Positions 58,701 through 64,000 of a stretch of 64,000 nucleotides of DNA are shown here, one piece after another. Origin of the DNA: Adineta steineri (lineage: Eukaryota; Rotifera; Eurotatoria; Adinetida; Adinetidae); NCBI GenBank assembly GCA_905250115.1, contig CAJNOI010000086.1:331109-395108 (forward strand). Reading direction: 5' to 3'. The notes under the pieces are model-generated. The model saw only the letters and a program-made list of their open reading frames with translations. It was not told where the DNA came from and did not search any database. The position numbers and the translations under genes were made by a program. Positions within the stretch are counted from its first letter, which is position 1; every line of letters starts with the position of its first letter.

Positions 58701-60049
58701 CATTGGATCGTAATCAGAGCTGCTAAAATAGCTTTATTTCTTATTTATTGTCTAAGATCTTGGACAATGCGCTGTAAATTTATATACAGCATCGATCAAA
58801 TACTTTTAGAAACACGTCAATGCCAATTTTATTTCATCGAATAATTCTCTGTATTTGTTTTTGTTACTTTTGCAATATTTGTCAGTAGTGATTCTTTAGT
58901 TTGAATACGGCCATTTCAAGTCCCACAGAGATTTCATTTACTAGGATATTTTCAAAGTAGAATTCGAAAAATAAGCCTCGAAACAAACAGTTCGGCTCAA
59001 AAAGGTTTGCTTTCGGGCGATGGCTTTAGTGAGATGTTTTGTTCTTTAATTTAATTTATTAGGAAACTCGATATCTCTCAGAAATAATTAAAATTACTAA
59101 ATAAGGCTTATGACGAGAAAACTTTCTAGATTTTCATTTCAGTAAGACAAGGAATGTTCTGTAGACTATATAAATTCCGATAGTTTGTGTGAGGATGTGA
59201 TAGACAGAAAACAAATCTATCAATCACAAACAAATATCGAAAATTCCGCTCATGTCATGTTTATTCGTGTAGGAAGCAGTAGTACAATCGAGCTGAAAAT
59301 CTCAGCTAATACTAACGTTACTACTATCTATAACATACAAAAAATATTAAGCGAAACCTGAGATGTCGAATCATCATTGATATTTGATTTTCTTAGAGAC
59401 TTATTCTTAATAAATATTCTTCCACATGCTAAAAATTCCATTATGAATGTTAGAACAATTTTTGATATTGTTGCTTAGAAGTATCATGTATAAGTTGTTA
59501 TGATTGGGGATGTACCGAGCCCTGATCATGATCCAGCCCCGAGCTCCGAGCCTGACCAAGCCCGAGCCTCTCGGGCTCGGTACATCTCTAGTTATGATAA
59601 ACAATGAAGTTCTACTTCGGTCATTTGGAACAATTTATCGTATATTAACTTCAAAATAAATAATTATCTCATTTTAACTACCTGTTGTTACTTCTATTTT
59701 TTCTGTTATTTGAATTGTTGTTTCTTCTATTGTTGATGTTTGTTCACTGTTTGTCTTTTTTGTTTTGACGATAACAATTGAAATTGTTATGATTATAGCA
59801 AGTACAATAATAATAAATGTGATGCACATCACTTTTCTCCTTTTCAGATATTCACATCTAGAATAATAAATCTTTTTTATTATTATTTATAATTCATAAC
59901 ATACATACAATTTTTTTGGTTGAGCTGCATTCGACGTAACTGTTTCAGACTAAAATAATCAAAAAAACAACAAATATTATATTGTATGATTTTTCTTTTT
60001 CTCAATCAATTACATCATTATCAACTCCTATTCTGTTGTTGTTGATCAT
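55772..60049 (-). CDS. Single-pass membrane protein with stalk and NHL beta-propeller (third intact gene)
   Basis: Five exons, 60049-60014, 59949-59909, 59857-59682, 58363-58316 and 56655-55772, are all phase-compatible and give 394 residues. Exon 1 encodes MINNNRIGVDND and exon 2 fourteen residues, like the other NHL genes. Exon 3 has CEYLKRRK, a TM (CITFIIIVLAIIITISIVIV) and a Thr/Glu stalk. A 48-nt exon adds SPTTSTSTTTSTTPS to the stalk. The last exon has six NHL repeats (VAGGNGEGQQLNQLYAPVGI; IFIADRLNHRIVQW). Introns 3 and 4 are unusually long (about 1.3 and 1.66 kb) and contain DNA-transposon-like sequences. The frame continues upstream of 56655 to an internal Met at 56740, but the acceptor and the shared family architecture argue against that start. 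Confidence 0.78.
56789..57431. mobile_element. Non-autonomous DNA transposon-like insertion in an NHL intron
   Basis: CAGTGGCGAAGC at 56789 and its exact complement GCTTCGCCACTG ending at 57431 form 12-bp terminal inverted repeats around 643 bp. The subterminal ends are GC-rich (GAGAGGGGCGGAG; CTCCCCCCTCTCC) and unlike their AT-rich surroundings. The CAGTGGCG end is of hAT type. Flanking 8-mers (AATGAAAT, GAATGGTT) are not identical, so no intact target-site duplication is seen. Confidence 0.65.
59505..59590. mobile_element. 86-bp hAT-type MITE with 8-bp target-site duplication
   Basis: Ends TGGGGATGTACCGAGCCC and GGGCTCGGTACATCTCTA are inverted repeats over nearly 18 bp. A perfect GTTATGAT duplication flanks them (59497-59504 and 59591-59598). 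The interior repeats GAGCC motifs. It lies in the third intron of the NHL gene. Confidence 0.85.
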
Positions 60050-62220
60050 TGTTGATATCTTGCTCAAAGTTTAATACTTTTACAATCTAAAATCGACAAA
60101 ACAAATTTTCAGTCATTAATAGTATAATTACAAAGAGGCTAACTGTTTATCTGAATATTTTTGTCACAAAAAAATCATTTGTTTTTCTTGTTAATTGTTG
60201 AAATCTATATTTCAAATAATATCTAATATTCCTCACTGGCTAATCTTAGAAGTTTTTCATTCTAATTTCAACTAGAAAATTGTTAAAATAATAGAAAAAA
60301 ATTATCATGCTCTCTCTTTCTCAAATAATCAGTTCTCTTGTGACGCAGATTTTCATGTTAATGTAAAACATCATATATCAATAAAAACAATCAGCTCACT
60401 TCCTTTTTCAATGTCAGTTTTCAAAACAAAACAACTCTTGTCAGAGAGAGTTGTTATCTCTGATAAATATGAAACTGTTTGTGACAACATTTAGTGTAAT
60501 TATTAGTTAATAAAACATTAAAAATCAGTGCTGTTCAAAGGATATACAACATTTCCTAACAGAGAAAAAAAACTGACGTTAAAATAATTTACTATACACA
60601 AAGATTCGGCTAAAACAACTGATAATTAGACAACATTTATGATTATAAATCTCTTTAATTTGATTTTATGGCTTCTTGCAACAATTATTTCACAAAATAT
60701 ATAAATGATTATGATATTCACTGATTTAATCGAAGATCGAAATAGAACATTTAAGAAAACAAAAACGATTAATACTTGATTTTTATTTGATTATTGTCTA
60801 CTAGTTATGTTCTTTTAATCATTTTCCTCACTGCCGAAACAAAATTTCAGCTTTGTTTTTTAATTTGTAATTGAACATGTATGTAGAGAAAATGAACATA
60901 AAAGAAACAGCAATTATATCAATACTGAATTATTTTATCGACGCAATATCTTTTCAACAATATTGTAATATCTAACAACATAGGGACAGCTTTACTCTGT
61001 AGACATCCACATCAATGAAAAATAATAAAATATTTTGTTCAAATACATTTTTTTCTCTCTCAGGAAACGTCGCAGTTCCTTCAAAAAGTGCTGATTTTTA
61101 ATGTTTTTCTTTCTATAGAAATAATCATATTAACTATATTGTTTGAATTAATTTAATTTCGCATGCTACCTCGTAGATTTCGCCATTTACAATTAATAAC
61201 ATTTTATCCAAAATTGCTCTGAAACAATAAAATGATCTTATTGTTTTCATTGACATATGATGTTTTTTTTACAAATATTTTATATAAAAACGATTATATA
61301 CAGTAAGTATGAAAATCATTCACTCATTATTATTATTTTTATTTTAAATGAAACAAATACATAAAAAAAAATGAAAAATATCATTTGAGAATCCATTTTT
61401 GATACTTAATAATTTAAGTAATGTCGAATATAGTAGATGATTCTATTAAATATAATTACAAAACTATGAAATAAATAAGAACGAGAAGAATTTCATTTAA
61501 TTTCTAATGATTAATATTGAATAAAAACAATTTGTTTCTTTTTAGTTACATTTTCCAATAATTAACTTGAATGATAAAAAAAACTCTTCTCGATATTTTG
61601 CTGAAAACTGAACATGAACTTTATTTTTTTTCTCTATTCGCCTACATAATGACGTCAATGGGAATTTGCTTTTTTTTTGAAATATTTGCAACAAATACAA
61701 CATGTGAAATTATTAATAGATAAAAACAATGAATCTATTTCCTTTGGCAAAATTAACATGAAATGTCAGTTATTATTTGCTGTAAATATAAAAAAATGTT
61801 CATGATATTGAAATGTTTGTAGGAAGGATGTGAAAACAAAGTGTTTCAAACAAAATTTAATGTTATCCTTGTTAAGAATACATTACAACTCATGCCTTAA
61901 CAAAGGAAATGCAAACGCTTCCTCAACAATAAAATATTTTTTTATTTTGCATTTCGTTGAAAGATATTATATGCTGTCAGAAATGTGTTGTATAATTGAT
62001 TTTATTCTTATTTCATCCATTAGATAAATGATAAGAAAAGTGTAGTTGTTCATCTTCAGAATAAATTTTCATCAAATATTATTCAACAATATGAATATCA
62101 TCAAATCTATGAGAAACGAATACATAAACAAATAAATTAGAATTGTACAGAATAATGTCACATTTAACAAAATCAACTAAACTTATTATTTTATTATCCT
62201 TTGAAATTATTCATCATTTA
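60050..62220. other. Intergenic region
   Basis: AT-rich; no gene supported. It holds the second copy of the direct dispersed repeat (about 61051-61230). The short frame at 61830-62027 has no recognisable content. Confidence 0.5.
61051..61230 (+). repeat. Dispersed direct repeat (partner 16131-16330)
   Basis: CAGGAAACGTCGCAGTTCCT followed by TCAAAAAGTGCTGATTTT matches 16140-16180 with a few substitutions. Confidence 0.5.
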
Positions 62221-62789
62221 TCCCTCAAAAAATCACTTTTGTGCAAATTTTTTTGCAAATCTTTGTGTATGTGCACATGTAAGTTATATGTATGCGTGTA
62301 TTTTTTTAACTTCATGCTTGATTAGGATTACTTTTTATCTATCCTTATGTCACTCACCTTTTATTACTTTCTTTGTTTGTCTTAACTATTTCCACATGAT
62401 TCATCGTGCGTCACTTCCCTAGTGATTGCACACTAGTTAGCAACAGGTTAAAACCAGTTTTATATCTTGCCATGTATTGATATATTCCTAAATATATTCA
62501 TTAGGACTTTACCATATACATCACATATATGTATATTCCTTTCGTTCTTGGATTTTTCTTATACATACTTGTATAAATATACTTGCATTTCTCTCTATAT
62601 GTATGTATCTACATCTTCTTTTACTGCAATTTATTTATTTCGTTCTTGGTTTGCGTTAAAGGTAAGGATGAAAGCACAATATTATTCGTCTGCGAATAAT
62701 ATTCTTGTTTGATAGTCTTTATAATTTGGTACACTTTTCCTAATTTATTTTATATGCGTAGGTGATCACCAAGTCAAATAGCGAACAAC

Positions 62790-63821
62790 ATGACTGCTAT
62801 TGTTGAAATAAGCAAAGATGATAATACATATGTCCGTCCACAATTGGAGCTGATCGACTCAACACTACCATATTTTCGTAAAGCCATTGGTGTACTCGAC
62901 ATTTCTTCTTCATCTACTCCTTTCTTCATTGTTAATTATGGTTCGATTCATGGATCCAATTCGATATATGCCATGAAGATGATCATTCAATATTTGAAAG
63001 AAGCTAAAAAGATAGATAATGAAGAACAAATCATTGCTGTTCACAATGGTTTACCAACAAATAACTGGACATCCTTATTTGAACTTACCAGTGAAGAAAA
63101 TTCATATTCCAATGCGGCTTATGGTCAATATTTTGATGAACAATGCTTGCCACCAAATACTATTGCAGTTGGGTTTTCAATTGCTTCACTTCACTGGCTA
63201 TCACGTAAACCGTGTAACGTGTCGCATCATTGTGTTGGTACTTTTGTACAAGATAGAGAAGAACGTGAGATATTCAAACATCAGTCAAAACTTGATTTGG
63301 CTTCATTTCTCAAACATCGTTCTACTGAACTTGTACCTGGTGGTGTTCTCATTCTGAATATTCCATGTGTCAACGATGAAGATTCTTTGGGGTTTGATAA
63401 CTATGTTCATTTACTATACAAATGTGCTAAATCTGTTACACACATCCAACAAGTATTGCTTGATCATATGATTCCTTCATATTATCGATCGTTCTCGGAA
63501 TGTGTCGATAATGAGCTTTTTGCTAGATGTTCCTTCAAACTAATTAAAGTTAAATCTAGCAAGACAAACATTGCTCTTATGGATCAAGACCAAAATGGAA
63601 ATGTATCAGTAGATGAATTTTCCAAAGCAGTCACATCGTTCATGCGAAGTTGGTCGGAATCATCACTTAAACAAGCATTAGAAATTAACAAACAAAGCAC
63701 AGAAGAAACTAATCAAATACTGCATCAATTTTGGACATTGTACGAGCAAGAGATAAGAGCAAATCCACATGAATATATTGCTTGTGCTTATTTTACTCAT
63801 TTAATCTTGAAAAAAGTTTGA
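62790..63821 (+). CDS. SABATH-family SAM-dependent carboxyl methyltransferase, right copy
   Basis: 343 residues, same family features as 6550-7593: VHNGLPTNNWTSLF, GFSIASLHWLSRKP and LVPGGVLILNIPC. The ATG used by the left copy is ATA here, and a C-to-T change makes an ATG four codons later, so translation must start at 62790 (MTAIVEISK). A 100-nt intron at 62662-62761 precedes it in the 5' UTR. About 27 residues differ from the left copy. The EF-hand-like loop here has Glu at position 12 (DQDQNGNVSVDE), the canonical form. Substrate unknown. Confidence 0.8.
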   Translation: MTAIVEISKDDNTYVRPQLELIDSTLPYFRKAIGVLDISSSSTPFFIVNYGSIHGSNSIYAMKMIIQYLKEAKKIDNEEQIIAVHNGLPTNNWTSLFELTSEENSYSNAAYGQYFDEQCLPPNTIAVGFSIASLHWLSRKPCNVSHHCVGTFVQDREEREIFKHQSKLDLASFLKHRSTELVPGGVLILNIPCVNDEDSLGFDNYVHLLYKCAKSVTHIQQVLLDHMIPSYYRSFSECVDNELFARCSFKLIKVKSSKTNIALMDQDQNGNVSVDEFSKAVTSFMRSWSESSLKQALEINKQSTEETNQILHQFWTLYEQEIRANPHEYIACAYFTHLILKKV

Positions 63822-63949
63822 CGTACAACAAACGCTTACTATTTTTATTTAATCTAGAAAATTTTTTAATCTATGACAAACGCTTTTTTCAATACACAAT
63901 AAAACTATCTGATTGAATTGAACATTCTTATAGACTTTTTTTTTTGACG

Positions 63950-64000
63950 ATGAATTGAGGGTGTTGCTGTGAGTATGGATACTGTATTCACCTAACACCC
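63950..64000. repeat. Telomere-like hairpin element at the right window edge (cut)
   Basis: AATTGAGGGTGTTGCTGTGA then CACCTAACACCC; the inverted equivalent of 6355-6410, cut by the window end. Confidence 0.7.

Larger units (their letters stand above)
62221..64000. repeat. Right arm of the ~1.8-kb SABATH inverted repeat
   Basis: Reverse-complement copy of 6365-8150. Its inner end begins CCCTCAAAAAATCAC, matching the left arm up to the telomere-like element at 8146. Its outer end is cut by the window, so the full length is unknown. Confidence 0.88.

Noticed and set aside
1..64000. Bacterial contamination as the source of the terpene cyclase, SABATH and acyltransferase genes
   Set aside because: Introns in or directly upstream of the first two, uniform AT-rich composition and interleaving with typical bdelloid genes argue against it.

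Overview
The window looks like a piece of a bdelloid rotifer genome (Adineta/Rotaria type). The DNA is AT-rich, and most introns are short (about 45-100 nt) with GT..AG ends. Families known to be expanded in bdelloids are present: NHL-propeller membrane proteins, FG-GAP proteins and degenerate 7TM receptors. Degenerate (TGTGGG)n tracts, the telomere repeat described for bdelloids, are scattered through the window. Two 100-N blocks mark scaffold gaps. There are no bacterial operons, CRISPR arrays or plasmid features.

Layout. 1-6.2 kb: the N-terminus of an LDLa receptor-like protein running off the left edge, a two-exon HAD / class II terpene-cyclase-beta fusion (drimenyl-diphosphate-synthase type), and a broken EGF/7TM receptor. 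6.4-8.2 kb: a SABATH carboxyl methyltransferase gene inside one arm of an inverted repeat whose other arm is 62.2-64.0 kb. 9.7 kb: a solo ubiquitin-like gene. 10.6-15.1 kb: tandem units of an uncharacterised two-TM, Cys-rich ectodomain family. 18.3-20.1 kb: an NHL gene whose inverted partner is at 50.2-51.9 kb. 24-27 kb: a broken GPCR and a truncated NHL gene. 28-31 kb: a tandem duplication of a Cys-rich membrane protein whose start codon is split by an intron. 31.8-39 kb: acyltransferase 3, an acidic Ser-Gly repeat protein, another broken GPCR, initiator tRNA-Met, an Mpv17/PMP22 protein. 39-46 kb: an unrecognised secreted protein, then three more two-TM units whose intron phases join them to a transmembrane FG-GAP protein. 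46-50 kb: gene-poor, with a hAT-type MITE, a GGGACTA-like array and a 265-bp telomere-like array. 55.8-60 kb: a third intact NHL gene with two DNA-transposon-like insertions in its long introns.

Two themes stand out. First, genes unusual for animals (HAD-TCbeta cyclase and two SABATH methyltransferases) lie within a few kb of one another, as expected of a horizontally acquired terpenoid or ester pathway; this is inference. Second, the window is symmetric at large scale. Both inverted gene pairs (SABATH, NHL) are centred near 35.15-35.19 kb, and several edges of the repeated segments coincide with short telomere-like hairpin elements.

Gene models were assembled by hand from splice signals and codon phase. 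No database search or RNA evidence was available, so family names rest on recognised motifs.
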